The notes beneath the pieces are model-generated. The model was not told where the DNA came from. It did no database searches and saw only the letters and a program-made list of their open reading frames with translations. This document shows positions 17,551 through 26,801 of a stretch of DNA of 64,000 nt, in pieces. Origin of the DNA: Anderseniella sp963700895 (GTDB lineage Bacteria > Pseudomonadota > Alphaproteobacteria > Rhizobiales > Aestuariivirgaceae); the NCBI GenBank assembly GCA_963700895.1, contig CAVOZI010000011.1:1-64000 (forward strand), in the 5' to 3' direction. Numbering within the stretch: the stretch's first letter is position 1; each line of letters begins with the position of its first letter. A program made the translations under genes and the position numbers.

Positions 17551-17645
17551 GGGCGCTCCTGTGTGCCAGTGTCCAGCAAGACCTTTATGCAGGGGGGCGG
17601 GGGTCTTGGGGTCTGGACGACCGTTTGATGCACACAGGAGCACCC
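17551..17645 (-). other. 95-nt imperfect hairpin between degP and feuP
   Basis: The outer arms 17551-17566 and 17630-17645 pair over 16 positions with one mismatch, which becomes a G-U wobble only in RNA of the minus strand. Inside, 17571-17576 pairs with 17613-17618 and 17577-17583 pairs with 17602-17608, leaving an 18-nt G/C-rich apical loop. No T run follows on the minus strand, so it is not a simple terminator of degP. It may be a structured RNA leader of feuP, a processing site, or a mobile palindromic repeat. Confidence 0.5.
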
Positions 17646-17701
17646 GGAGGCGGCGTTAGGTACAGAGGGGCAAACCACGCCGCCTTATCAGGTATATGGT
17701 G

Positions 17702-19186
17702 TCAGCCTTTCGGGTTTTGAAGAGCCACGAAGCGCTGACCCCGTTCATTTTTGACCAGCAGGAGAACTGCCTTGCCACCCTTGTTCAGGGCCTGGCGCAT
17801 GGCCTGTGCCGCTGCTTCGGGCTGGTCGACCGACGAGCCGTCCACCTCGAGGATGAGGTCACCACGCTGGATGCCTTGCTCGGCGGCCGGCGAACCGGCC
17901 AGCACGTCAGCCACGGCCACGCCCTCGCCGGACGTGCTTGGCGCAAGGGCCAGGCCGAAGCGCGGCGCATCCTCGGGCTGAGTGCCTTGCAGAGCCGCGA
18001 CCTGTTCACCGGGCATGGTGCCGATGGCAACCTTGACGCTGCGCTCCTTGCCGCCGCGATAGACGGTCATGTCCACGCTGGTGCCGGGCTTGATGCTGGC
18101 AACCTTGCGCGACAACTCCTTCGGCCCTGCGACGGCCTCGCCATCGACGGCAAGGATGGTGTCGCCGGTCTTGAGGCCTGCCTTGCCGGCAGGAGAGTCA
18201 TCGGTGACAGCTGCGATGATGGTGCCCGAGGCCTTGTCGAGACCGATGCTCTCGGCGATCTCGTCGGTAACGGGCTGGATCTGCACGCCCAGCCAGCCGC
18301 GCGTCACGTTGCCATCGTCCTTGAGGTCGGAGATGATCGTCTTCGCGGTGGACGCCGGGATGGCGAAACCGATGCCGACGCTGCCGCCGGAGGGCGAGTA
18401 AATCGCGGTGTTGATGCCGATCACCTCGCCCTTCAGGTTGAAGGCAGGCCCGCCGGAATTGCCCCGGTTGATGGGGGCGTCGATCTGCAGGAAGTCGTCA
18501 TAGGGGCCTGCGCCAATGTCGCGACCGGCAGCGGAAATGATGCCGGTGGTCACCGTGCCGCCGAGGCCGAACGGATTGCCGACGGCAATTACCCAGTCAC
18601 CGACGCGCGGCTTTGCCTCGGCAAACTGCAGCGGGGTGAAGGGTTCGGACGCCTCGATCTTAAGCAGGGCGAGATCGGTCTTTGGATCGGTGCCCACGAC
18701 CTTGGCATCGTACTCGCGGCCATCGGAGAACTTTACCGTCACTTCCGAGGCATCCTTGATGACGTGATTGTTCGTCACTGCATAGCCATCTCCGGAGATG
18801 ATGAAGCCCGAACCTTGCGAGGTCCCGCCGCCCTGGCGAGGCGCATTGAACGGCGAGCCCTGGCCCTGCGGCATGTTCTTGAAGAACTGCTCGAACGGAG
18901 AACCGGGCGGGAAGCCGAACTGGAACTGCTGGGCGCCATCGCCGGAGTCGCTCGTCACGTTGGCAGGAGTGTACTTGGCCTGAACGGACACCACAGACGG
19001 CATCACCTTGTCGACGAGATCGGCGAAGCCTTCTGCTGGAGCACCTGCCAGCGCCGACTGGGCAATGGCGGGCGACGGGGCGAAGATGCCTTGGGTGGTG
19101 GCAAGGCCGGTGCTGCCGAGAAGGCCTGCAATGGCAAGTGCGAGCACGGTCTTCCGGACACGGCTGTTTTTCCTGGTAATGGACAT
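17702..19186 (-). CDS. degP: Periplasmic serine protease DegP/HtrA (Do family)
   Basis: With the ATG at 19186 (AGGAG about 10 nt upstream) the protein has 494 residues. A GTG at 19204 would overlap that site. It has a signal peptide, then a trypsin-like domain with the catalytic triad His141 (TNNHVI), Asp171 (TDLALLK) and Ser244 (GNSGGP). Two PDZ domains follow (about residues 270-360 and 380-480). It degrades or refolds damaged envelope proteins. It is followed on the same strand by the hairpin and feuPQ. Confidence 0.95.
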   Translation of the reverse strand: MSITRKNSRVRKTVLALAIAGLLGSTGLATTQGIFAPSPAIAQSALAGAPAEGFADLVDKVMPSVVSVQAKYTPANVTSDSGDGAQQFQFGFPPGSPFEQFFKNMPQGQGSPFNAPRQGGGTSQGSGFIISGDGYAVTNNHVIKDASEVTVKFSDGREYDAKVVGTDPKTDLALLKIEASEPFTPLQFAEAKPRVGDWVIAVGNPFGLGGTVTTGIISAAGRDIGAGPYDDFLQIDAPINRGNSGGPAFNLKGEVIGINTAIYSPSGGSVGIGFAIPASTAKTIISDLKDDGNVTRGWLGVQIQPVTDEIAESIGLDKASGTIIAAVTDDSPAGKAGLKTGDTILAVDGEAVAGPKELSRKVASIKPGTSVDMTVYRGGKERSVKVAIGTMPGEQVAALQGTQPEDAPRFGLALAPSTSGEGVAVADVLAGSPAAEQGIQRGDLILEVDGSSVDQPEAAAQAMRQALNKGGKAVLLLVKNERGQRFVALQNPKG

Positions 19187-19304
19187 GGTTGACTGTCTCC
19201 TCACATGTCACGAAGTTGTATTTCCGTGATCCAACAGATAGAGGATGCAACATTACCCTCCCATGTCCGGGCGGTTAATTCTTGTTAATCAGGGGTTCGC
19301 CCGC

Positions 19305-19976
19305 ATGACACAGCGGCCAAAGGCCTTCATTTCGTGGAGCTCGGGCAAGGATTGCGCCTTCTCGCTCTGGAGCGTGCGGCAGGCCGGAGACCTCGAGATT
19401 ACAGGTCTGCTGACCACCACCAACGAAGCGGTTGGCCGGGTGGCGATGCACGGCACCCGCAACGAGCTGATGCGGCGCCAGGCCGAGGCAGCCGGGTTGC
19501 CAGTGCTGGAGGTTGGCCTGCCATGGCCGTGCAGCAACGAGGACTATGCCGCCCGGATGCTGGCGGCCTGCAACAGCATGAAGACGCAAGGCGTGAGCCA
19601 TGTGGTCTATGGCGACCTTTTCCTTGAGGACATCCGGGCCTACCGGGACGCGAAGATGGCTGAGACTGGCCTCACTGCGGTCTACCCGTTGTGGAAACGC
19701 GACACGCACCAGCTTGCACGGGACATGATTGCGAGCGGGCTCCGGACCGTGGTGGTATGCATCGACCCGAAGAAGCTCGATCCATCCTTTGCCGGGCGGT
19801 GGTTCGACGAGGCGTTTCTGAACGATCTGCCTGATGGCATCGACCCGTGCGGTGAGAATGGCGAGTTTCACACTTGCGTGGTGGACGGGCCGATGTTCTC
19901 TGCGCCGATCCCGGTGGAAATCGGCGAGACGGTGGAGCGTGACGGCTTCGTCTATGCTGACGTCATGGTGGTGTAG
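19305..19976 (+). CDS. Diphthine-ammonia ligase-like ATP pyrophosphatase domain protein
   Basis: The 223-residue product contains the PP-loop SWSSGKDCAFSLW (residues 10-22) and the DUF71-type C-terminal segments YGDLFLEDIR and PCGENGEFHT. The family adenylates a carboxyl for amidation; eukaryotic and archaeal members make diphthamide, but bacteria lack diphthamide, so the bacterial substrate is unknown. The start at 19305 has AGGGG 10 nt upstream. It is divergent from degP and convergent with the next gene, standing alone between the cyc and degP blocks. Confidence 0.8.
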   Translation: MTQRPKAFISWSSGKDCAFSLWSVRQAGDLEITGLLTTTNEAVGRVAMHGTRNELMRRQAEAAGLPVLEVGLPWPCSNEDYAARMLAACNSMKTQGVSHVVYGDLFLEDIRAYRDAKMAETGLTAVYPLWKRDTHQLARDMIASGLRTVVVCIDPKKLDPSFAGRWFDEAFLNDLPDGIDPCGENGEFHTCVVDGPMFSAPIPVEIGETVERDGFVYADVMVV

Positions 19977-19983
19977 GCGGCGG

Positions 19984-21213
19984 TCACGCCGGTTTACCGC
20001 CGATACGCGTCACCACGACCGCTTCCGCCTCGAGCGTCCTGTGCACCGGACACTTGCCGGCGATTTCAACCAGCTTGTCGCGCAGTTCCGCGGAAGGATC
20101 CCCGTCTACCGAAATCACCCTTTCAAAACGGTCGATCTTGCCAGTGCGGCCCTCGCCGCAGTCTGCGCAGTCCTCGGCATGAACCTTGCCGTGGCTGACG
20201 TCGACGGTCACCCGGCCAAGTTCCAGTTTCTTGAAGTCCGCATACATTCGCAAAGTCATCGCAGTGCAGGCACCGAGCGCGGCAGAAAGATAATCATAGG
20301 GTGATGGGCCGGTGCCGTCGCCGCCAACCGAGGCCGGTTCGTCGGCCAGCAGGTGATGCCCGCCCACCAGCACATCCTGCTGATACTTGCCATTTCCCGT
20401 CTCGCTCACGCGCACGAAGCCCGAAGCGGCGGAGGTTGGCGCCTCCGCGGCAGGCAACAGACGGTTTGCCCACGCGGCCAGCGTATCGGCCACGAACGTG
20501 GCGTCCTCGCGGCGGCTCAACAAGTGGTCAGCACCGTCCAGCGAGATGAAGCTCTTTGGATGCCTGGCGGCGGAAAAGATCGCCGAGGCGTTGTCGATAC
20601 CGACGGTCTGGTCCAGCGGCGCGTGAAAGATGATGAGCGCGCGCTTCAACGCGGCGATGTGATCGCGCAGGCTGGCCGAGCGCAGGTCATCGATGAAGGA
20701 TTTGCGGATGGTAAAAGTCCGGCCGGCGAGCGACACCTCCGCTTCGCCCTGTTGTTCGATGGTGGCGAGGCAGGCACCAAAATTCTGGATGACGTGATCG
20801 GCATCGGCGGGCGCGCCAATGGTGGCGACGGCCTTTGCCTCGGGGATGCGTCCGGCAGCAGCCAGTACGGCAGCCCCGCCAAGACTGTGGCCGATCAGCA
20901 GGGCCGGCGCGGCGCGCTCGCGGCGCAACCAGTCTGCGGCGGCAACCAGGTCCTCGACGTTGGAGGAAAAGTGGGTGTTGGCGAACTCGCCCTCGCTGGC
21001 GCCAAGTCCGGTAAAGTCGAAGCGAAGCGTGGCGATGCCGTGCCCGGCCAGCGTTGCCGCGATGCGGCTGGCGGCGAAAATGTCCTTCGAGCCGGTGAAG
21101 CAGTGCGCAAACAGCGCGAAGGCGCGGGGCCTGACGGCGGGAAGGTCAAGCCGGGCTGCCAGCATCGCGCCCAACGAGCCGGGGAACTCGATCTTCTCGG
21201 ATCTTGTCGGCAT
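19984..21213 (-). CDS. Alpha/beta hydrolase fused to an OsmC-like domain
   Basis: The 409-residue protein has an N-terminal alpha/beta hydrolase with the nucleophile elbow GHSLGG (near residue 108). Its C-terminal OsmC/Ohr domain (about 270-409) carries a first cysteine in LSAALGACTAM and further cysteines in EDCADCGEG. OsmC-type cysteines reduce organic hydroperoxides; the fused hydrolase suggests work on acyl or lipid peroxides. This fusion recurs in proteobacteria but its substrate is not known to me. It starts about 30 nt after ccmH, on the same strand. Confidence 0.88.
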   Translation of the reverse strand: MPTRSEKIEFPGSLGAMLAARLDLPAVRPRAFALFAHCFTGSKDIFAASRIAATLAGHGIATLRFDFTGLGASEGEFANTHFSSNVEDLVAAADWLRRERAAPALLIGHSLGGAAVLAAAGRIPEAKAVATIGAPADADHVIQNFGACLATIEQQGEAEVSLAGRTFTIRKSFIDDLRSASLRDHIAALKRALIIFHAPLDQTVGIDNASAIFSAARHPKSFISLDGADHLLSRREDATFVADTLAAWANRLLPAAEAPTSAASGFVRVSETGNGKYQQDVLVGGHHLLADEPASVGGDGTGPSPYDYLSAALGACTAMTLRMYADFKKLELGRVTVDVSHGKVHAEDCADCGEGRTGKIDRFERVISVDGDPSAELRDKLVEIAGKCPVHRTLEAEAVVVTRIGGKPA

Positions 21214-21244
21214 CGGCGCTCCTTGCGTTGGCTGGTGTCAGATG

Positions 21245-21718
21245 CTAGCCGGCATCCCTGAGAATGCTGTCGAGCTTCTTGCGCTCTTCCGGTGACAGGC
21301 CGGTTTCGGCTTCGGATACAGGAGCCCCAGCGAAGGCCCGGCGCTTGCGCCAGAGGATCAACGCGCCCAGCAGAAAGATGATAAACGGCCCGGCCCACAG
21401 CGCCACCGTCTTGGCGGTGAGCCGCGGCTTCAGCAGGACGAATTCGCCATAACGCGACACCAGATAATCCACTACCTGCTGGTTGCTGTCGCCGGCCACC
21501 AGGCGCTCGCGGATCAACACGCGCAGATCCTTGGCAAGCGGCGCATCGCTGTCGTCGATGGACTGGTTCTGACAGACCATGCAGCGCATCTGCGCCGACA
21601 GTTGCCGTGCGCGCTGCTCCAGCCCCGGATCGGACAACATTTCGTCCGGCTGCACGGCCAGTGCCGGCACCCCAAGACTTGCGAGGATCAGGAAGACGGC
21701 CAGAAGTCTGCGCAACAT
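21245..21718 (-). CDS. ccmH: Cytochrome c maturation protein CcmH (CycL)
   Basis: The 157-residue protein has a signal peptide and the redox motif RCMVCQNQS with Cys46 and Cys49, which reduces the apocytochrome haem-binding cysteines. A C-terminal membrane anchor lies at about residues 105-122. It follows ccmF by 11 nt as the last Ccm gene of the operon. The length equals the short CcmH/CycL of alphaproteobacteria. Confidence 0.95.
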   Translation of the reverse strand: MLRRLLAVFLILASLGVPALAVQPDEMLSDPGLEQRARQLSAQMRCMVCQNQSIDDSDAPLAKDLRVLIRERLVAGDSNQQVVDYLVSRYGEFVLLKPRLTAKTVALWAGPFIIFLLGALILWRKRRAFAGAPVSEAETGLSPEERKKLDSILRDAG

Positions 21719-21729
21719 GCTGCTTCACC

Positions 21730-23712
21730 TCACTCGGCTGGCTGCACGGCAGCGCCGGCAGAGGACTTCTTCGGCGCGCCGACGCGATAGCGCCGGTCCA
21801 TCATCGAGGCAAAACCGCCGAGGAACATCAGCAGCGATCCGAGCCACAGCATCCAGACCAGCGGGTGGTAGTAGCCGCGCACCGTGCGGCCCGTGTCGCC
21901 TGCCCTGTCTCCCATCACCATGTAGACATCGCCATCGATATAGGGCTGGATGCCGACCTCCGTGGTGGGTTGGTTGGACGGCTTGAAGACGCGCTTTTCG
22001 GACCAAACGTCAGCAGTCGCGCCAGACGGGCTGGTGATGCGGAAATTGCCGCGTTCGGCCGAGTAGTTTGGACCGGTAAACGGGGTTTCCCCCGTAAAGG
22101 TGACGGTGCGGCCGCCGAGCTGCATGGAGTCGCCGGGCTTGAGCACCGTCACGACTTCCTGTTTCCAGGCGGTGATGGCGACGACGCCGATGACGAACAC
22201 GCCAACGCCTGCGTGGGCGAGCATCATGCCCCAGGCAGCGCCGGGAAGGCCCTTGACGCGGGCCCAGGCGACGGCCACGCCGGCCTTGCGGAAGTTGGAC
22301 CTAGCGGCAAGCTCCATGACAGCGCCGGCGATCAGCCAGACGCCAAGCGCCACGCCCAGCGGCGCCAGCCAGGGCCCGCGCCACTGCCAGGCTGCGGCGG
22401 CAATGGCGAACACCACAGCAATGGCGGCTGCAGCCCACAGCCGCTGGGTGGCGGCCCAAATGTCGGCGCGCTTCCACGACAGCAACGGCCCCAGCGGCAC
22501 CAGCAGCAGCAGCGGCAGGATGAGCGGTCCGAAGGTGAGATTGAAATAGGGTGGTCCGACGGAGATCTTCTCGCCGGTGACCGACTCAAGCGCCAGCGGG
22601 TAGAGCGTGCCGATGAACACGGCAGCGCACGAGGCAGTAAGCAGCAGGTTGTTCACCACCAGCGCACCCTCGCGGCTGATCGGGGTGAACAGGCCGCCAG
22701 ACTTGATCACCGGAGCACGCCAGGCATAAAGCGCCAGCGCGCCACCGATGAAGACGCACAGGATGCCGAGGATGAAAACGCCACGGGCCGGGTCGACGGC
22801 GAACGAGTGCACCGAAGTGAGCACCCCGGAGCGCACCAGGAACGTGCCGAGCAGCGACAATGAGAAGGCGAGGATGGCCAGCAGGATGGTCCACACTTTC
22901 AACGCATTGCGTTTTTCCACGACGATGGCCGAGTGCAGCAAGGCGGCGGCGACGAGCCACGGCATGAACGAGGCGTTCTCGACCGGATCCCAGAACCACC
23001 AGCCGCCCCAGCCCAGCTCGTAGTATGCCCACCACGACCCCAGCATGATGCCGGCGGTCAGGAACATCCAGGCGGCCAGCGTCCATGGCCTGACCCAGCG
23101 CGCCCAGGCGGCGTCCACCTTGCCCTCGATCAGGGCAGCGACGGCAAAGGAAAAGGCAATCGACAGGCCAACATAGCCCGCATAGAGCAGCGGTGGGTGT
23201 ATGGCGAGCGCCGGGTCTTGAAGGATGGGATTCAGCCCCCTGCCCTCGATGGGCGCCGGATCGAGCCGGTTGAACGGATTGGAGGTGAGCAGGATGAACA
23301 GCAGGAAAGCCACCGAGATCGAACCCTGCACGGCGATGACGCGCGCTTTCAGGCTGGGTGGCAGGTTGCCGCCGAACACCGCAACTGCGGAGCCGAAAAT
23401 GGCGAGAATCAGCACCCACAGCACCATCGACCCTTCATGGTTCCCCCACACGCCGGAGATCTTGTAGATCAGCGGCTTGTCGGAGTGGGAGTTGAAGTAG
23501 ACGTTCTCGACCGAGAAGTCGGAGGTAACGTAGGACCAGGTGAGACAGCCAAAGGCCAGCGCGATGAGACACACCTGCAGCATGGCGGCAGGCGGCGCCA
23601 CGGCCATCAGCCGCTGGTCGCCACGCCAGGCGCCGTAAAGCGGTACGGTGGTCTGATACAATGCAGTGGCGAAGGCGAGGATAAGGGCAAACTGGCCCAG
23701 TTCGGGTATCAT
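21730..23712 (-). CDS. ccmF: Haem lyase subunit CcmF (CycK)
   Basis: The 660-residue multi-spanning membrane protein contains the tryptophan-rich haem-handling motif GWGGWWFWDPVENASFMPWL and many hydrophobic segments. It attaches haem, delivered by CcmE, to apocytochrome c on the periplasmic side. Its start overlaps the ccmE stop by 4 nt, showing coupling. Confidence 0.97.
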   Translation of the reverse strand: MIPELGQFALILAFATALYQTTVPLYGAWRGDQRLMAVAPPAAMLQVCLIALAFGCLTWSYVTSDFSVENVYFNSHSDKPLIYKISGVWGNHEGSMVLWVLILAIFGSAVAVFGGNLPPSLKARVIAVQGSISVAFLLFILLTSNPFNRLDPAPIEGRGLNPILQDPALAIHPPLLYAGYVGLSIAFSFAVAALIEGKVDAAWARWVRPWTLAAWMFLTAGIMLGSWWAYYELGWGGWWFWDPVENASFMPWLVAAALLHSAIVVEKRNALKVWTILLAILAFSLSLLGTFLVRSGVLTSVHSFAVDPARGVFILGILCVFIGGALALYAWRAPVIKSGGLFTPISREGALVVNNLLLTASCAAVFIGTLYPLALESVTGEKISVGPPYFNLTFGPLILPLLLLVPLGPLLSWKRADIWAATQRLWAAAAIAVVFAIAAAAWQWRGPWLAPLGVALGVWLIAGAVMELAARSNFRKAGVAVAWARVKGLPGAAWGMMLAHAGVGVFVIGVVAITAWKQEVVTVLKPGDSMQLGGRTVTFTGETPFTGPNYSAERGNFRITSPSGATADVWSEKRVFKPSNQPTTEVGIQPYIDGDVYMVMGDRAGDTGRTVRGYYHPLVWMLWLGSLLMFLGGFASMMDRRYRVGAPKKSSAGAAVQPAE

Positions 23713-24179
23713 TGCGTGCTGCCTCCCATCGGCATTGGCTGGCCGTCCTTCCAGACGCCCTTGGCCTTGAGCGCGTCGGCGACTTCGCGCGGCATGTAGT
23801 TTTCGTCGTGCTTGGCCAGGACGGTGTCTGCCCTGAAGCTGCCGCCGGGCTCAAGGATACCCTCGGCAATCACTCCCTGTCCCTCGCGGAACAGGTCGGG
23901 CAGGATGCCGACATAGCTGACCTTGATGTCCATGCTGGTGTCGGTGACGGTGAAGCCCACTTCCTTGCCTTGACCGCGGATGACCGAGCCATCCGCCACC
24001 AGGCCGCCAAGCCGCATGCGGGTGCCCGGCTCCACATTCTTCTCGACCACGTCGGACGGCGTGTAGAAAAACGTGATCGTGTCGGAAAGCGCATAGAGCA
24101 CCAGTCCGGCGGCCACGCCGAGGATGCCCAGGCCGGTGCCGATCAGAACGCCACGCTTCTTCTTCTTGCTCAGAGCCAT
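23709..24179 (-). CDS. ccmE: Haem chaperone CcmE (CycJ)
   Basis: The 156-residue protein has a lysine-rich N-terminus, one membrane span (about residues 11-31) and a beta-barrel periplasmic domain. Its motif LAKHDENYMP includes His124, the covalent haem ligand, and Tyr128. It carries haem from CcmC to CcmF. It begins about 30 nt after ccmI. Confidence 0.96.
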   Translation of the reverse strand: MALSKKKKRGVLIGTGLGILGVAAGLVLYALSDTITFFYTPSDVVEKNVEPGTRMRLGGLVADGSVIRGQGKEVGFTVTDTSMDIKVSYVGILPDLFREGQGVIAEGILEPGGSFRADTVLAKHDENYMPREVADALKAKGVWKDGQPMPMGGSTQ

Positions 24180-24210
24180 TCAGCTTACTCCGTCACGACC
24201 ATAACACATA

Positions 24211-25335
24211 TCAAAGCCCGAGGGCCTTGCGGGTTTCATCCAGCGCGGTGATGGCGCGTTCGTCATCCTTGAAGGCGGCGCTGGCGCGATTCAGCGCATC
24301 GGCGGCCTTGTCCTTTTCACCCAGCACCATGCGGGCACGGATCAGCCGCAACCAGCCATCGAGATCCGAACCATCTTCCGCCAGCCGCTTGTCGAGACCC
24401 TCGACCATGCCGCGTATCATCTCCATCCGGTCGCCAGATGCCATTTGCTGGCCAGCCTGGATCTGTTCCTCGGTGAGTGCGGGTCCTTTCGGCAGTTCCG
24501 GCAGAACGCTGGCAGAAGAACCGGCCTCGGCCATCTGCTGCCTGACCGCTTCCCGCCACGGCGCATCGGCGGGACTTTCGTCCAGCAAGGCCTGCCACAT
24601 GGCGATTGCCTCCTGGGTCTTGCCCTCCTGCCGTTTCGCCATGGCCAGGAAGAATCGAGACTTCACATGCTTCGGATCGGCAGACACGGCAGCTTCGAAC
24701 ATCTTGACGGCATCGGCCTCGATCAGTCCCTGCTTCGCCACGACCATGGTCTCGCCAAGGTCGGAAAGGATGTCCGGTGACGGCCCTTCGATGCGCATCA
24801 CCTGCCGGTAGGCATTGCCGGCATCGGTGAAGCGGCCCAGCCGGGTGTAGATCGGGGCAAGCACGCCCCAGCCCCTGGCGTCGTCCGGGTTGGCCTCGAG
24901 GTGCTTCTCCACCGAGCGAACCATGGCAATCGTGTCCTGGTTCTCGACAGCTTGTTCAAGCCTGGCCTCAAGCGGCTGGGAGGGCAGCTCGGGGCGGCCA
25001 ACATTCAGATAAACGCCCATGGCCACTGCGGGAACGGCGAGAATGGTGCCGATGCTCAGCCAGGAAGGCACCGGGCGATCCTCGCTGCGGTCGGCGGCAA
25101 TGGCGGCCTCGGCGGCAATTATGCGCCGGGAAATCTCGTTGCGGGCCGCATCAGCATCGACCTTGCCGATCAAGCCCGCTTCGGCATCCCGTTCAAGCTC
25201 GGCCAGCTGGTCTCGATAAACTGCAAGGTCAAACGCGCCTCGCGCGGCCGCTGCGTTGCCGCGAGACCTCAACGGCGCCATCAGCACCAGAATGACAACC
25301 GCCGTCATGACGGCGAACACGATCCAAAGCCACAT
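24211..25335 (-). CDS. ccmI: Apocytochrome chaperone CcmI (CycH) with TPR repeats
   Basis: From ATG 25335 the protein has 374 residues; a GTG at 25344 is possible. Two membrane spans (about residues 2-20 and 90-108) are separated by a cytoplasmic loop, followed by a TPR-containing periplasmic domain (RGWGVLAPIYTRLGRFTDAGNAY region). It binds the C-terminal helix of apocytochrome c and presents it to CcmF/CcmH. It heads the operon; the divergent sox operon starts about 200 nt away. Confidence 0.93.
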   Translation of the reverse strand: MWLWIVFAVMTAVVILVLMAPLRSRGNAAAARGAFDLAVYRDQLAELERDAEAGLIGKVDADAARNEISRRIIAAEAAIAADRSEDRPVPSWLSIGTILAVPAVAMGVYLNVGRPELPSQPLEARLEQAVENQDTIAMVRSVEKHLEANPDDARGWGVLAPIYTRLGRFTDAGNAYRQVMRIEGPSPDILSDLGETMVVAKQGLIEADAVKMFEAAVSADPKHVKSRFFLAMAKRQEGKTQEAIAMWQALLDESPADAPWREAVRQQMAEAGSSASVLPELPKGPALTEEQIQAGQQMASGDRMEMIRGMVEGLDKRLAEDGSDLDGWLRLIRARMVLGEKDKAADALNRASAAFKDDERAITALDETRKALGL

Positions 25336-25422
25336 GGTAACCACTTAGCAACCGGCAAACCGGAATTTCAACTTACGATATGGACAACTTATTGTGTCAC
25401 GGCACGCTTACCAGTGTTGCGG

Positions 25423-25450
25423 TGTCGCAGTTTGGGGGGTGAATGTCGCA
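25423..25450 (+). promoter_or_regulatory. TGTCGCA direct repeats upstream of soxB
   Basis: TGTCGCA occurs at 25423-25429 and again at 25444-25450, 21 bp apart, two helical turns, about 90 bp before the soxB start. AraC-type regulators commonly bind such direct repeats. Related TGCGAC repeats (the reverse complement core) occur between metF and the GlxA-type regulator. I infer an operator for that regulator. Confidence 0.5.
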
Positions 25451-25537
25451 AACCTTTGGTGGCTTTGCCAGCGGTTTGATAGATTGGCCGCCGGTTAACT
25501 GGGCTCACCGCAAGGTGAGGGCCCATAGGACGCGATA

Positions 25538-26788
25538 ATGAAACGCTACTCGATATTTTCGCTGGCCCGGAATGCGCTGAACTACCACAAGGACTGGGAG
25601 CGCGTCTGGCGCAGCCCCGATCCGAAGCAGGAATACGACGTGGTGATCGTCGGCGCGGGCGGCCACGGGCTGGCCACGGCCTATTACCTGGCGAAGGAAC
25701 ACAAGATCACCAACATGGCAGTGATCGAAAAAGGCTGGCTTGGCGGCGGCAATACCGGCCGCAACACCACCATCATCAGGTCGAACTACCTGCAGGACCC
25801 GTCCATCGCGATCTATGAGCTGTCGCGCTCGCTGTACGAGACGCTGTCCCAGGACCTCAACTACAACCTGATGTTCTCGCCGCGCGGCGTGCTGATGTTG
25901 TGCCAGACCGAGCACGAACTGCGCGCCTTCAAGCGCACCGCCCACGCCAACCGGCTGGCAGGTCTCGACTGCCGCATGGTCGATGCAGCCGAAGTCAAGC
26001 GCATCGTGCCGATCATCAATGACTCGCCTGAAGCCCGCTATCCGGTCCTCGGCGCCTACTATCAGCCGCGTGGCGGCACCGGGCGCCATGACGCGCTGGC
26101 CTGGGGTTATGCGCGCGCCATCGACTCCATGGGCGTGGACGTGATCCAGAAGTGCGAAGTGACCGGCATGATCCGCAACGGTGACAGGATCGCCGGGGTG
26201 GAGACGACACTGGGCACCATCCGCGCCAAGAAAGTGGCGGTGGTCACCTCCGGCCACACCTCGAACATCATGGAAATGGCCGGCGTGCGCATGCCGATCG
26301 AGAGCCTGTGCCTGCAGGCGCTGGTGTCCGAACCGATCAAGCCGGTGATCGACTGCGTGGTCATGGCAAATACCGTGCATGGCTACGTGAGCCAGTCGGA
26401 CAAGGGCGAACTGGTGATCGGCGGCGGCACCGACGCCTACAACAATTACTCGCAGCGCGGCTCCTTCCCGGCCATCGAGCACACCATCTCGGCGCTGGTG
26501 GAAACCTTCCCGATCATTTCCAGGCTGCGGATGTTGCGGCAGTGGGGCGGCATCGTCGACATGACTGGCGACCGCTCGCCGATCATCGGCCTGACGCCGG
26601 TCAAGGGACTCTACGTCAATTGCGGCTGGGGCACCGGCGGCTGGAAGGCCATTCCGGGATCGGGCTTCGTGTTCGCCGACACGGTGGCAAATGACCGGCC
26701 GCACCCGATCGCCGAGCCGTTCGGGCTGAACCGTTTCCGCGAAGGCCGCTTCATCGACGAAAGCGTGGCCGCGGCCGTGGCGCACTAG
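25538..26788 (+). CDS. soxB: Sarcosine oxidase beta subunit
   Basis: The 416-residue protein has an N-terminal FAD-binding motif (VVIVGAGGHGLATAYYLA, residues 35-52). It also has the TGRHDALAWG segment, whose His184 corresponds to the covalent flavin attachment region in characterised heterotetrameric enzymes. This subunit oxidises sarcosine, and the complex yields glycine, H2O2 and 5,10-methylene-THF. It begins a four-gene soxBDAG operon with tight spacing (13 nt to soxD). Confidence 0.96.
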   Translation: MKRYSIFSLARNALNYHKDWERVWRSPDPKQEYDVVIVGAGGHGLATAYYLAKEHKITNMAVIEKGWLGGGNTGRNTTIIRSNYLQDPSIAIYELSRSLYETLSQDLNYNLMFSPRGVLMLCQTEHELRAFKRTAHANRLAGLDCRMVDAAEVKRIVPIINDSPEARYPVLGAYYQPRGGTGRHDALAWGYARAIDSMGVDVIQKCEVTGMIRNGDRIAGVETTLGTIRAKKVAVVTSGHTSNIMEMAGVRMPIESLCLQALVSEPIKPVIDCVVMANTVHGYVSQSDKGELVIGGGTDAYNNYSQRGSFPAIEHTISALVETFPIISRLRMLRQWGGIVDMTGDRSPIIGLTPVKGLYVNCGWGTGGWKAIPGSGFVFADTVANDRPHPIAEPFGLNRFREGRFIDESVAAAVAH

Positions 26789-26801
26789 GGGACATGCACA
26801 G

